A DNA stretch of 64,000 nucleotides from Rhabditoides inermis. Its lineage: Eukaryota; Nematoda; Chromadorea; Rhabditida; Rhabditidae. Below are positions 24,255 through 43,193 of the stretch, piece by piece (position 1 is the stretch's first letter; the number at the start of each line of letters is the position of its first letter). The DNA is taken from the NCBI GenBank assembly GCA_963966185.1, contig CAWZYM010000399.1:93501-157500 (forward strand), written 5' to 3'. Under the pieces are notes generated by a model that was not told the origin of the DNA, ran no database searches, and was given only the letters and a program-made list of their open reading frames with translations. A program made the position numbers and the translations under genes.

Positions 24255-27082
24255 AGACGAAAAAACACACCCATAGCGCAAACATCTACGTGTATCAATG
24301 TTCACCTACATCGGAGAACACCAACCCAGAGAACCAAAGTGCAGTGTCGAGAAAAACAACAACACACTACACGCATACAAAAGGTAAAGAATAGAGTTGA
24401 TGGGGGACAAACAAGTGATAATGTGATAAAAAAGAACCTACCCAGCGCTGGTTGGTGAGGAGACGTCGATCTCGGCCTGCTTCTCCTTGGCCTTCTCTTC
24501 CTCCTTCTGCTTTCGGAGAGCCTTCGTGTAGCGAATCTTGTCGCGGTCATGCTGGATGGCTGTAATAGTAGTGTAGTTATACAATAGTAATAGTAATAAT
24601 AACAATAGTAACAATAATAGTAATACAATAGTGTTGTGGTTTGTATTGTGTCGCGAAATTAGCATGGAACCAAATATCTAATGCCTGCACAGCTGGACAA
24701 CCAAACGACAGCAAATACCATTTGCGCGAGACCGATTCAATGTCATATTAGCATGCGACACATAAAACCTAATTTTAACGTGCACAGCAAGAGAGTGGTT
24801 GTCGACTACAAAAAATCTTTCTTTCTCCAGCCTCTCAAGTAGGATCGCAGACAGCATGAACATATAACGGATATACATGGGCAATGAGCAACCAAATAAA
24901 AATGGATTCCCACCTTTTGGATCCATACCCGTATCGAAGCACTTCTTTAACCGGCAACTCCTGCACACGCATCGCACCGCTGGAAAAAAATTGTATTATG
25001 CAAAAAAATCAAAAATACCAAATTGTATTCAAAAATAGCCTTTCTCTCGACGCCTAACATAATTTGTATACAAAAAACGAAACGTTCCGTTTCCGTCACC
25101 CTCGACTGCTCTTAGTGTCATTTTCTTGCGCGACCGCAGAGCCTTAATCGAATTGCCACCAGTGCGGAAGAGAGTGGGAGAGGAATGGAGAGGAGGGAGA
25201 GGGACCTCTCTCTCCACTCCATTCAGAGGGAGAAGGAAATGTCTTTCCTCCCGCACCGATAGCTCATACATCAGTGTATGTAGTATGTATTCCTGGTAGC
25301 ACATACCCTTTTATGGCAACATGAAAACCGTGGAGACGGCGATTTTATTTAATCGCTTTCTGATAGATTCCCACTACATCGAAATACAATTTGCACACGG
25401 CACACTCACATCCCTGTTTATAGTTCCCCTCTCTCCACTACTACTACTACTAATGAAAAAAGCAAGCGCAGATGCGAATAAGTACATGTACAACTTCGAA
25501 TTCAATACACAATTATGGGGGGAAAACAATATATAAAAAGTGCACTCACACTTTCCGACAACGCAGTCGCCGTTGAACTGGCACGTGAACGTCTGCTTGT
25601 TCTAAACAAATAATTTATGCAAATTAAAACAGATAGCCCCCTATTCAAGAGATCACTATAGTCAAAGAAAGACTATGACACTACGCAATGAAAAAAGATA
25701 ATTACAAAAAAAACAATACTCACGACAAGCGCGCGGCGGAAGAAGGTCTTGCATCCGTTGCACGAGGCGACTCCATAGTGCACTCCGGATGCGAGGTCCT
25801 CGCACACCACGCACAGAGTGCCCTCCGGAATCTTCTCGCGCTCTCAAACAATGAGATATTTCAAAGTAGATACGAGAATAGATAGTTGAACATAAAAGCT
25901 AGATACACAAAGGAATCCTGTTTCGAGTATCGAGTTTCGACCCTTTAACCTGCATTGTCACGCTGTTGCATCATTAATTAGTTAACTTGTGAACTTTTGT
26001 TGTTTCAAAATTAGTGCTATTATAACAAACAACAGGTGTGAGGAAAAGAGGAAAACGTCGAAATGTAAATTCAATCCAAAATTGAGGGGCATGTTTTTTA
26101 TAAAGAGAATGTCTTTGAATGGAGAAAGACACAATACACAATACTTCCGCTAGCATATATTTAATTGGCGCGATTGAAGAATGTTGGATGTATGGGCACT
26201 CATCGAAAATGAGTAATATTCACGCACTTATTGTGTGTATGTGTGTACCATGATACAGTGTGAGAAGGGAGGAAAAATAGAAAATTAAGTAAATAAAGGT
26301 CTGTGCGTGTGTGATGTATATCTCGCATCTCTCACATTAGAAGATATTGGAAGAATATTTTTGTGCGCTTTACATGCCCTATGCCATAATGCGTCATATG
26401 CATGAATACCACAAGCATAAATGATATAATACGCCTTAATTATATTGTGTGTGCGAAAGAAATACAAAGAAAAAAAGAAAGTTTCGTACAAATCTTGTGC
26501 GCGCTGCGCACACTGCACAAAAGCAAAGACCGTTAAGCTATCCGGATCAAAGGGCGGGGATTTCAATAATCTCCTTCATTCATTGCAACGACCACTACCC
26601 CCAACAACAAGAACGATTCCTTGGCCCATCAATCAATCGCATTTGTTAAAATACGCATGACAGGCGGACTTGAGAAGGTTCGAGTGTGGAACGGGAAAAC
26701 ATATGCACACGTAGGCCGTGTCGGTGATCGGCGATCGATTTGGCAAGGAACTGTCTCTCTCTCCCTCTCTCTCTCCTTATGTCTCTCTCTCTGTGTCTCT
26801 CTCTCTCTCTCTCGCTTTCTTTCGCTCTCTTGACGAACCTGACGCACTCTCTCACATACACGTGCTATTCACTTCACAATCGACGAATATCCCGCTCTTT
26901 GATCGCGTGATGGGCGCAGCAATAGAGAGAAGAGGGGAGAAAAAAATAGAGAGAAAAACGGCGCCGCAAAACCAGTAGCATGAACGCACACACACACGCC
27001 GAAGCATTGGCATAGGGGAGAAAACTGACATCACGAAACAAAAAGAAATCGAAAAGAGCAAAAACTCACTGTTGTTAGGCAT
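21322..27082 (-). CDS. Nuclear hormone receptor
   Basis: 427 aa in 15 exons: 27082-27070, 25842-25724, 25601-25550, 24979-24914, 24559-24442, 23854-23773, 23516-23401, 23347-23299, 23189-23064, 22817-22730, 22577-22481, 22346-22237, 22164-22101, 21789-21702, 21417-21322. Residues about 13-85 are the DNA-binding domain: CVVC...[11 protein letters not shown] (first zinc finger and P-box CNGCK) and CQFNGDCVV...[12 protein letters not shown] (second finger). A charged hinge [18 protein letters not shown] follows. The remainder is the ligand-binding domain, with the helix 3-5 signature ([26 protein letters not shown]) and a C-terminal helix DQLIIVGL. It is a ligand-regulated transcription factor of the expanded nematode HNF4-like group; P-box CNGCK is typical of that group. 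The 13-nt coding part of exon 1 (MPNN) is the least certain exon; exon 2 uses a TTTGAG acceptor. Confidence 0.92.
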
Positions 27083-28615
27083 GCGAGCGATGGCCGGAAC
27101 GATTCGATCAATTAAGACTGCCACCCTTGTTCTCCTGGTCGCACCTGCAACATTATTCAGGTGAGGTGCAGCAGCAGCAGCGCACAAACGCGGAAGCACT
27201 AGCCGGCGGTCATCGATCGGCGAAACACTGCCACACAGGGAAGGAAGAGAGAGAGAGAGAGAGAGAGAAAAAATAGCAGGCCGCGGCGGGGCGGGAAAGA
27301 ACGCGTGCAAATCGCAAAACGGACGAGACACGAAAAACTGGGAAACAAGATGGAACACGTCCACCCATATCAGTTGGAAACCTCGAGTGCAACGCAATCG
27401 GATGTATTGACGTAGTACGCGCGCACGTGCAGCCAGCAGGGACATGTTTCAGCGCGGAATTAGTCGCAGTGTGTGTGGGGGGGGGGGGGTGGCGGGTGCG
27501 ATGAGAGAGAGGGGAGAGCGAGAGTGGAAGAGTAGGGGCGATGAGAGAGAGAGAGGGGAGAGCGAGAGTGGAAGAGTATAGGGGCGGTGAGAGAGCGTAG
27601 CGAGAGAGCCGAGTGAGCGCGCTGCGGTGAGAGAGGCAGGGATGCTGCAGTCAGCCCGCTCAGCAAAGATACCGCTATGTTAGAGGAGGAGACATAGAGA
27701 CACGGCGGGGTGAGCGTAGAGTGAGAGGAGAGAGAGAATGCATCCAGTGACCCGGGCCGTCGCACTCTCGCGCGCCGCCGTCTTTCGACAAGACCGCGCG
27801 CTCAGAGAGCACATACCTGGCGCCCGAAAACGAGGACAGGCGAGAGGTCAGGCTAGATAGACACGGGACACAGACACTTGCGAGCAGACTAGAGTGCGCG
27901 AACGAAGTAGGGGTCGCTCTCACATCACAACACATCCTCCGCGCGGCGCTCGCGTTGTCTAGGTCAACGAATACACACACCCGTCGCGAACCAGGTGCGC
28001 GCGTAATAATACCCATTTTGTGCGCGCGTGAACTATTCATTAGCGGCCTTGGCTGAGGAGGATAGGGAGCGGCTGTGCGGATAATAGGTGTGTCGGGGAT
28101 ATGCGGGAACTATTTGATGGGAGGGAAATATTCAAGAATTCAAGAAATATTTCTCATAACGTGTTTTCCTCGAAGATAATAAGAGTGGTTAGAGTTAGGG
28201 AGATCACAAAAGTGTACAATAAGTATAAGTAAGCACCTTCTGAGATGATCTAAATTTGCAGATTAATTGCATAAAAGCAAAAGCAATCCAAAGACCTGCA
28301 ATTATTTAGAATTTTCTTTTTGTCATGTTGGCCATTGGGTGTCAGAAGGAGTCAAAACAGTTTAGGTCTTTCGGCTACTACACTGCACTATGGAAACTCC
28401 GAATAAACACTTGGTTTGACGTCTTTCGGGCTTATCATTATTGACAAAAGCGAACGAACAATTAAACGCGCAGTTAGACACGTTTGTAGTGGTGAAGATG
28501 AAGAATCAAAGAGACAAAAATACGACGACGATTTCCAGACAGTTGGCTGAGACGTCGCGATTCGATAATAGGCAGTGGCGCGTGTATCGAGATGCGGAAG
28601 TGCGGATAGACTCTG

Positions 28616-28658
<43 letters not shown>

Positions 28659-28849
28659 AGGGAGAGAGAGAGAGAACCTCGTCGTCGGGTCGATGCGAGC
28701 ACATGACGGATCCCTTCGAACACTGCGCCGCGCGCACAAAATGCTAGAGCTTCTCTCTCTCCATTTCCTTCTCTCTACTTCTCTACAAGGAAGTGCACTC
28801 ACGCAGCTATATCCAAGAACCAACCACAGCTATCGATCAGAGTTGAGTG

Positions 28850-28883
<34 letters not shown>

Positions 28884-29781
28884 AAAGAGCATCGCGAGAA
28901 AGAGTGCACGAGAAGGAAGAAAGGAAGAGAGAGAGAGAGAGAGAGACGTCTGCGTGCGAATTGGAAGATGGCGGGAGAAAAAGCGGAAAGATGCTGGATC
29001 GTTTACGTTTAGTGATCACCCAACCCCCTACTGGGAGAAAAAAAAAACGAAAGAGGAAGTGAACACGCTGTGAGTGAAGATATACTGCACATGCGAGCGC
29101 AAAGAGGTGGACATGAGCAATGCAAAGGTGAAACATTTTTCATGGTCATGTCCACACATCACCACTCTCTCAGCGCACTGAGTGTGTCTTTTGAATGCTT
29201 TTGTTTCAGAGGGGGGAAGTGTGCAGAGTTCGTCTCCCCTCTTCCTCTCTCCCTCTTCCCCCCTCTCTCTTCAAACAGTCCGAGTGGCCTCCACCGCGCG
29301 TTCTGATTATAGGACCGCACATATACATTGATAAGGAACAGCAGGCGTTCGCGTGTTTCTGTTCGTGAGAAAAATCCGGAGGCGATGTCAAAAAATCTCC
29401 GGCGCGCTGACGACGTAGACGACATTTATTCGCTTCCTTGGAGACGACTATAATGAGCAGAGCGAGCGAGACGCAATTACATGTTCACTCAATCTCCTCT
29501 CATCAAACATTCATGCGCATACGCAAGAGCGCAAACTCCACGAGAAAAGTAAAAAGTGTAATGGCTGTACAAAATGCGTAGGTGCAAAAAGAAGATGCGA
29601 GTAGAATCACCCCCACAATCACAACTATACACACGTACTAAAATTTACGGCCACATTGGGGGGCTATTGTGCGAGGTGCAAGCGCTTGAAATATCGTATA
29701 TATGAAAGGTCGAGTCGGCGGCCACCCTCAGGCATTGTACTCTTCACTGTCAAGCCTCTCACTCCCTTGACCCACCGTACC
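27083..29781. other. Divergent intergenic region
   Basis: 2.7 kb between the nuclear receptor start and the plus-strand secreted gene. GA/TC rich, with tracts at 27246-27270, 28620-28675 and 28853-28880 and a G run at 27478-27489. Long open frames here consist of GA repeat reading as Arg-Glu and are not genes. Presumed to hold both promoters. Confidence 0.55.
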
Positions 29782-29976
29782 ATGGTTCTGTGCATTTTAC
29801 TTTTACTCCCTATAACGTTCGCCTGCCATACGACGCCAGGTTTGTTTCGTTAGCCTATGTTTATGGAAATGTAGAGAATTCCACGGTGTAATAGCAGCAC
29901 TCTGTACACTAACTATATATACTTCTAATGTCAACGACTCATCGCACGCAGCAATGAGGAAGCTATGAAGAGCGAG

Positions 29977-30014
<38 letters not shown>

Positions 30015-30280
30015 GTCATTCCGGGGGTGTCGTTCCCACATTCACGCCGTTATAGACCGACGAAAAAAGAGAGGACGGGAGGAAGTGCTGCTTCTGAGAG
30101 GCGTAGATAAAGAGAGCGAGTTTAGAGGGATTGGCGATTGGACGCGATAATTGCGCCACACCGAGTATCCCTCTCCTCTCACATCCAGAGAGATTCGATT
30201 AGACAACGCCGTTACGGGAACAGTGGCTCTCTCTGTGCAGCTTCACTTCACCTAAGAGTGTTTCCCCTTGTGAGAATGTC

Positions 30281-30321
<41 letters not shown>

Positions 30322-31224
30322 AAGCAAAAGAGTAGGGAAACTGCTAGGGGCAATCAACACGAGGCGCCGCTGCAACGCGCTGCTGCAAAGAGCACGGCGA
30401 TCTTTCACTTCGTCAATACACTTAGCGGCCTGCAAATAACTCCTTCTTAGTGATTCATAGACGATATTGGAAATATATACTGACGAATTCCTGTAGGCAA
30501 ACTATTTGCAGTGACACCTACGCCGCTGGACTATGAGGACGTGAACGGGACGACGACGCCGCAGGACACGGCTACGGAAGGGCCTCCGACGCGCAAGCCC
30601 ATCCACATCGGGCCGGGCACGCTGGCGAGGGGCGCCCCGACGCTCAAGCTCGACCCCGAGTTCCGGACGCTCGTCGAACTCGCGTCGATCGCGACCAGCA
30701 CGGCAGAGGCGAGCGGCGAGGTGGAGGGATCCGGAGAGAGCGACGAGACGACGACGACACACTTCACTGACGGGTTCAAGCCACTCCTGCCGCTGACCAC
30801 TACGAATCCCGTGTCCTCCTTCCACCCGCTGCCTGCGCCCAACCAATTCCCCGCCATCTCTTCGTTCAAGCCGCTTGTGCCGGTGAGTCGATGAAATCAA
30901 AAGGCGAATACAAACGAACAAACGGTGGGAGTGTATGGGGGCAAATAGAAAGACAATTCGAAAGTGTCGTAAAAAGACTGACCGCGAAAAAAAATTCAGA
31001 CGGCACAAGCGAGTGCAGTGTGGCCGGCGTCGCAGTTCCAGGCACTGTTCAACACTCCCGTGGAGCGGGCGGGGTTCAAGCCGCTCCTCCTCGCCGCACC
31101 CCTACCCACTCTCGCGCCCCTCCTACCCGACAAGGGACTCTTCGGATCCAACCTACTCGTGAGTCATTCGAAAAGGTCAACGACTCATCGCACGCAGCAA
31201 TGAGAAAGCTATGAGGAGAAAGAG

Positions 31225-31284
<60 letters not shown>

Positions 31285-34097
31285 TAAGGAACGTAGAAAG
31301 TAGAAATAACGTCGTAAGAGTTCCGCGAAGGAGTTATCATCACCACATTGCAGGCGGCTCTGCTGCCGATGACTCCGCCCACTAAGCAGGAAACGGTCTT
31401 CAAAATGCAGGTGAGTCAGAGAGAGGGGAGAGAGGGAGGGAGGGAGGGAGGGAGGGAGGGAGGGAGGGAGGGAGGGAGGGAGGGAGGGAGGGAGGGAGGG
31501 AGGGAGGGAGGGAGGGAGGGAGGGAGGGAGGGAGGGAGGGCGGGAGGGAGGGAGGGAGGGAGGGAGGGAGGGAGGGAGGGAGGGAGGGAGGGAGGGAGGG
31601 AGGGAGGGAGGGAGGGAGGGAGGGAGAGAGAGAGAGTTCCTGTAATGGAGTACAAAGACATAGAGTAGAGTGGATGCACTTCCCTGTTGACGTCGCCCCG
31701 CCAATTTGCGCAATCATCCGCTGTGCAAATGTGGCGTGAAAAGGAGGGGAGAAAGGAGAAGGGCATTGTATTAGTACAAATCGAGGCTTCAGACAACGCG
31801 GCTTGCACGCGGCAGTTCGATACACAAAGTAGAGCCTTTCCTGTCGTGCATAAAGCGGCTTGACTAATGCCACACAGTCACACTCGCCCGCACAGGAACT
31901 CCCTTTATGGAAAACGTGCACCTGCACATGAAAAAAACCTTAAACATGTAATGATGTAATATCCGAGACATTTACGTTCTGCACGTAGGTGAGTCGTACA
32001 CATATAGTACAAACTATACTCCATAGGTCCATAGAGCTATCCCTGTTATTACTATATGCGAAGAAAACGAGAAGGATGTTTTAACGACGAGGTGGAACAT
32101 CTGTTACGGGCCAGCATCTAGCTAATGCTACAGTTGTCCACCAAAACTTTTGCCAATTAAATGTTTCACTACAAAGCAGAGAACGACTCCGTTAAAAAAG
32201 TTACAACATTTTTCCTAATTGTGCAGGTGGCGCCTCCGGTGGAGTGGACGTTCTGCGATCCATTCTGCGGGGCTGGCGACCAGGCGGCCGACCTCGACAC
32301 CGCACTCGACAACGCCAGAACAGACATACACGAGGGGGTGAGTAGAGTTATAGTTATCTTCTCTTCCTTCTCTTCTAACTTATCTCCAATGCGCTTAGTG
32401 TCGGTAGATCAGAGTACTTCAGAGAGTCAGCTTGCGACAAGGGTGTGCAAAGCGAGTTAGTTCGAAATACTATCGCTCTGGCGCTGGTTATAGTTCGATT
32501 CGACAATAATTCTTACTAACTCTGTTCTATGTCTGTCGTTGTAATTTGTTAGCATTCACACGCCATTTCGAATATTATTTACAGCTCAGAAGACGATTGT
32601 TACTATTAGGGAAACCCTTGGGGGATTTCCTTGTCTGAAACTGTAATAATTATCCGACGACTCCCGTGCTTCTTGTACTTGTCTCTCCTGTTTCCGATAA
32701 AAATGATCGCATGCTGGATTAACAACTACTACGTGACAATCAGTGTGCAGACAGAAGACTCACATTCTTTAATAAATGTGATTGCAGGAAAATGGCAGGC
32801 AATAAGCTATAAGCGCGATAATTTGTAGTTTGCCTCTTTCTAAATACACAGAACAAGACGCAGAAACTCAAAGAAATAAACGGTCGCGTTCAAAAACCAG
32901 GAACTCACATAATGTCACATCGACCTCTACTACGTTTACTACTACAACTACTACGTGACAACTACTTGACTGACAACTACTGACGACTACTACTACTTGA
33001 CAACTACTACGTTTTGCAAATGACTGTTTTCGCAGTTGTCGAAGGCGTACGCGGCGTCGCATCTTCTGGCGCCCGATGACGGAGACGTGGTGGTGGACTA
33101 CAACCCCGAGTCGACGATGCTCGAGGAGTTCGGACAGTTCTTCGACCAGAAGGACCACAGGTAGAAAGAGAACTCAGAATTAGAATATTTATCTCTAATT
33201 CTAATCAAGTAGCACTCAAAACCACCAGTGGTAGAACAAGTTTTTTTTAAAGATTTTATGTGCCAATCGTGTTTTAATTTTTAATAGCAGTCTACATGCT
33301 TTCAGGTACATCGTGAACGGGCACGCAGTCACGTACCGTACGCACAAGGACAGGAATGGCGAGCTGGAACACTTCTACGTGGAGGTGAGCTCCCAAGAAA
33401 AGAGATAAGGAGATCAGTCTGCAAACGCAAATCTCTTCTGTCTGGAAACTGTGAATCTTTCGTTCCTAGAGTCCTAGAAACTAATACCTTATGAGTCAAG
33501 AGGCAGCTCACAAAATCAAACTTTTAGAATGAAAATGCAAAACTCATGCTTTATTTATCAGCGGATTCAAGTTTTACAACCGTCGTTCTTCGTTCTAGCC
33601 AATAAGGGGACTGACATAACGCTCTCGAGCACAAGTCCACAAGTCGCTAGCTACTTACATTGTGTGTCCATGAAATGATCATAATGAAAGTATTGTATTT
33701 TATTGATAGCGGTGAGATGGAATCGCAAGTTGAGTGAAAATGGAATGTTTACAGTTGGGTACGGTTACATTCGTGTTATTCTCAATGAACATAGTGAATT
33801 GTGCAATGACAAACATATCCTTCAGGTGTTGATCCGTGTGAAGAACCGGGAGGAGCAGGATGTGCTCACAAAGAGGCGCATCGCCAGCGAGCTACTACAA
33901 CACCTAGCACTTCACAAGGTTACAGATTACAATTATGATTGTTACGCCACAAGTGATCCAGCAATAATAATCCATGATACCGGTTATAATTTGGAACCCT
34001 TATTTGGTTCATTATTGCACTTGAGATTTGTAGCCAATCCAATTTTCCAATTTTTCAGGGTGCCCGCTTCAAGGACACGATTCAAGTCGTCGAGTAA
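29782..34097 (+). CDS. Secreted Pro/Thr-rich protein with an acidic Ser-Gly site
   Basis: 363 aa in nine exons: 29782-29839, 30512-30882, 31000-31158, 31354-31410, 32227-32337, 33036-33160, 33306-33384, 33826-33918, 34059-34097. Residues 1-15 (MVLCILLLLPITFAC) form a signal peptide. Exon 2 encodes a long disordered segment rich in Pro, Thr and Ser with the acidic stretch EASGEVEGSGESDE, which looks like the glycosaminoglycan attachment sites of nematode chondroitin proteoglycans. FKPLLP-type motifs repeat (FKPLLPL, FKPLVP, FKPLLLA). The C-terminal 150 residues are better ordered (VVVDYNPESTMLEEFGQFF, then YIVNGHAVTYRTHKD and HFYVEVLIRVKN) and contain a basic LTKRR. Two cysteines (FCDPFC) lie in exon 5. 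No known family was recognised; a cuticle or extracellular-matrix role is inference. Confidence 0.85.
29930..29970. repeat. 41-bp dispersed repeat, copy 1
   Basis: Begins GTCAACGACTCATCGCACGC and lies in intron 1 of the secreted Pro/Thr-rich gene; the second copy is at 31176-31216 in intron 3. Each copy is followed directly by a GA microsatellite. Confidence 0.9.
31176..31216. repeat. 41-bp dispersed repeat, copy 2
   Basis: Nearly identical to 29930-29970 (a few substitutions near the end), same orientation, 1.25 kb away in intron 3 of the same gene, and again followed by (GA)n. Confidence 0.9.
31424..31636 (+). repeat. (GGGA)n tetranucleotide array, about 200 bp
   Basis: Roughly 48 GGGA units with one GGGC interruption (31541), in intron 4 of the secreted Pro/Thr-rich gene, 14 bp after the exon 4 donor. 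The G-rich strand is the sense strand. Confidence 0.97.
32935..33015. repeat. ACTACTACGTGACA short repeats
   Basis: Irregular direct repeats of GACAACTACTACGT in intron 5, ending about 20 bp before the exon 6 acceptor. Confidence 0.75.
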
Positions 34098-34151
34098 TAA
34101 TCCCGTTTTCACCCATTCACTTGTTGTTGTTTGTTGTAATAAGTGGCGCTT

Positions 34152-34157
34152 AATAAA
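34152..34157 (+). terminator. Poly(A) signal AATAAA
   Basis: 55 bp after the stop codon (34095-34097) of the secreted Pro/Thr-rich gene. Confidence 0.65.
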
Positions 34158-35148
34158 TTCACTTTGTCAAGTCTGGCGGAGACGAGAGAGAAAAACTGGA
34201 GAGAGACATTCCGGGGGCTGCGCTAAGAGTCGCACTGCGCGTCGTCGTCGTCGAAATCGCATTGTCGATGTGTATGTGTGCATGTGTATTTTCACTCACT
34301 CCCTTCACTCTCTCTCTCTCCCTCGCACTCACTCACACCCTACACAACCATATTTAATAGTCGTCGTCGCCGGGAACCGCAGCTGCGCCCTTTCCCCCTC
34401 ATGTGATTACGATTATTATACACGTTCTTGATCAGACCACCCGCATGGTTAGGCGGAAATGCGTTCATTGCTCCACAACAGCCAGGCTCATATCAGTTTC
34501 GAGTTTCAAGCGAAACTCGCTCTTTTTGAACGGTGCTTTCAAGAGTCTCCCCCTCTCTCTCTCCACCTCTCCGTCTCGTTTTTTTCGCTGTTCCATGTCG
34601 CCAGCCTCACCAAATGACAAACGCGTGTCACCAAGTGTTCATATGTATATTTTTTGTGCCCACCTTTCACATCCACTTTTTTCTGACGCTTCGTGAAAAG
34701 GACGCGCACACTCTGCGCGAAGCACCAGCCCACTTCTGGCAATATGCTCTCATCTCTCCACTTATCACACATTTTTATGCTGCCGCCGCCGCAATTGTCT
34801 CTTCCTCTCGATGGGATGATTCGAATGTTTCTCGCTTGTCGCGCCGGCTGTCACTCACTCGCCCCATCCGATCACTCACCCGAATCAATCATCGTTCGCT
34901 GGCAACGCCGCGACAAATCGTTGACCACTCTATCACACTACCTATTTATGTGTTATTCCCTCTTTCGTGTTCTCTTTGCCAATGTAATCGGCGGGTTGCT
35001 GCCGCTGCCGCCACCGCTTTCTTTGCGTTTATTCACGGAAGTCGCGCTTTTCGTCGCCACCAAAAAAAGACATTTGATACCGCCGGCTAAAATTGGATTG
35101 TTTGAGAGGACGTGATGCATTATACTTTGCTTGAAAGCGTACTAGAAC

Positions 35149-35214
<66 letters not shown>

Positions 35215-35440
35215 GGGGCTCGTTTTTGTGACAGGAGTGACACCTGCAGCCGTCGCCGGCGCGTATCGTCTTTCGTTCCGCGAGACTACGGAATCGTAAC
35301 CGCCCTTCTTCACACCTCTGTTCAGTGCACATCGCCTACTGAACCCACGCAGATCACTTTGCGAGAAAAAAACAAACCAGTCATGTTTATCAGTTGCCAA
35401 GTTGCTTGCACTAGACCGCAACGCGGACATATACATTCAG

Positions 35441-35525
<85 letters not shown>

Positions 35526-35892
35526 GTCGCACGAATCGAATCATCATAGGCAATCACGTGCGCATTCAGAAGGCAGTCAGTAGATGATGTCGGCCTTCAA
35601 TCCAGTGTTCACTCACGTCCTTTCGTCCTATTTTGAGATTTTGTAAACATGTTGTGTGTGTTTGCTTGCATTATTCACGCTGCAAAACAAGTCGATGTCT
35701 ATAATCATGAAATACTGCGTTTTGTTATCTACATGATCTCGACATGCGATCTCCCTCGTGGTTTCTCCATTCTTCATTGCACACTTGTTCTGGGGGTGAT
35801 TTTGCCTTTGATTGATGCGATGCGGATATCGCGCTTGATCCGCGGTGGGGGCTATTACACGCCTTCCCCTCCACCGCTTGTCGCTCTGTTTA

Positions 35893-35944
<52 letters not shown>

Positions 35945-35990
35945 TTATCATTCACTTGTTCTCATCACTTTTTGATCATGATTCCGAATT
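34158..35990. other. Intergenic region upstream of the NMNAT gene
   Basis: No exon supported. Holds (GA)n at 35150-35210, (TC)n at 35443-35523 and (GA)n at 35896-35941, the last ending 54 bp before the NMNAT start codon. The GA and TC tracts could pair in a single strand. Confidence 0.55.
35150..35210. repeat. (GA)n microsatellite
   Basis: Pure GA dinucleotide run of about 60 bp; the complementary (TC)n tract of similar length lies at 35443-35523. Confidence 0.95.
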
Positions 35991-35994
35991 TCAG

Positions 35995-42180
<6,186 letters not shown>

Positions 42181-42313
42181 GAATCAAATTGAGCATCATT
42201 CTGCAATCTTTCATCGTTGAACAATCCACACTGCCAATATTGGGTACACTTATTGTCATTGTCTGTAATTCTATGTCTTACATTTTTTATCGTTTCATTG
42301 CCATATGTTTATA

Positions 42314-42319
42314 AATAAA
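42314..42319 (+). terminator. Poly(A) signal AATAAA
   Basis: 134 bp after the NMNAT stop codon TAG (42178-42180). Confidence 0.6.
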
Positions 42320-42946
42320 ATTGAAAATCAAGGCAAACGATTAAAATAATTTATACAAAAAAATGACACATTCGGAAATGTCAGTGCAAAAACAAACAAA
42401 TATCGAGTACAGAAACATTTAAATGACAAGGAAAATAAAATACACGCAAGAAAGATATAGATACTTAAAGGAGTGAACAATGACTATGGTTGGTGGTGGG
42501 ACGGGTAGAAATGAAGTAAAAATGATGTAAAATGTACACATAAAACATGTATATAAATACTATAGCGGAATTGTGAGGATGGGCTAGGCTGGCGACTAAG
42601 AAGGGCGAATCTGGAAACGCTCACACTAACCAATGAGGGCGGATATCACAAAAGAGAAACTCCCAGAAACGGAAGAAAAGACATTGGAATACTAAACAGG
42701 GGATGAAAACGTGACTAGTGCTCTCGCTCTCGCTCTCACATCACCTCCATTATCTCTCATCAAACAATCACAGCTTATCAGTGGGAGGATTAGTCAGCAC
42801 AACACACAGCGCGAGTCAATCAATATCAAATCAATACTATCTTTCACCGATATATCGATAACGCGAATCGATAAGGCATTTGGCATGTGTGGGGATAGGG
42901 AGAGACGGGGCGACGAAGCAATGAGTGGCGAGAAGGGGCTTGCGGA

Positions 42947-43032
<86 letters not shown>

Positions 43033-43193
43033 TCGACAACCAATATGATTCACAGAACTCAAAAGAAAGGACCGGTGCGAAAGAGCGAGCGACGCGCGGA
43101 TACACGGGGCGCATGGGCGAGAGAGAGAGGGGGAATGGGGATGATAACTATGAGTCACCGCGCACCTCATGACGTCACAAAGGATTCATTCAA
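42320..43193. other. Intergenic region between convergent NMNAT and kin-29 genes
   Basis: Contains an 80-bp (GA)n run at 42950-43029 and otherwise no supported exon. A TGACGTCA site lies at about 43169, within 30 bp of the kin-29 stop. Confidence 0.55.
42950..43029. repeat. (GA)n microsatellite, 80 bp
   Basis: Uninterrupted GA dinucleotide, the longest perfect dinucleotide run in the window. Confidence 0.97.

Noticed and set aside
28441..29073. 210-codon plus-strand open frame rich in Arg-Glu
   Set aside because: It is made mostly of GA microsatellite translated as RERERE; no splice or start context and no family pattern.
31177..31713. Poly-(LPPSLPPS) frames in the GGGA array
   Set aside because: Translation of (TCCC)n; intron sequence.
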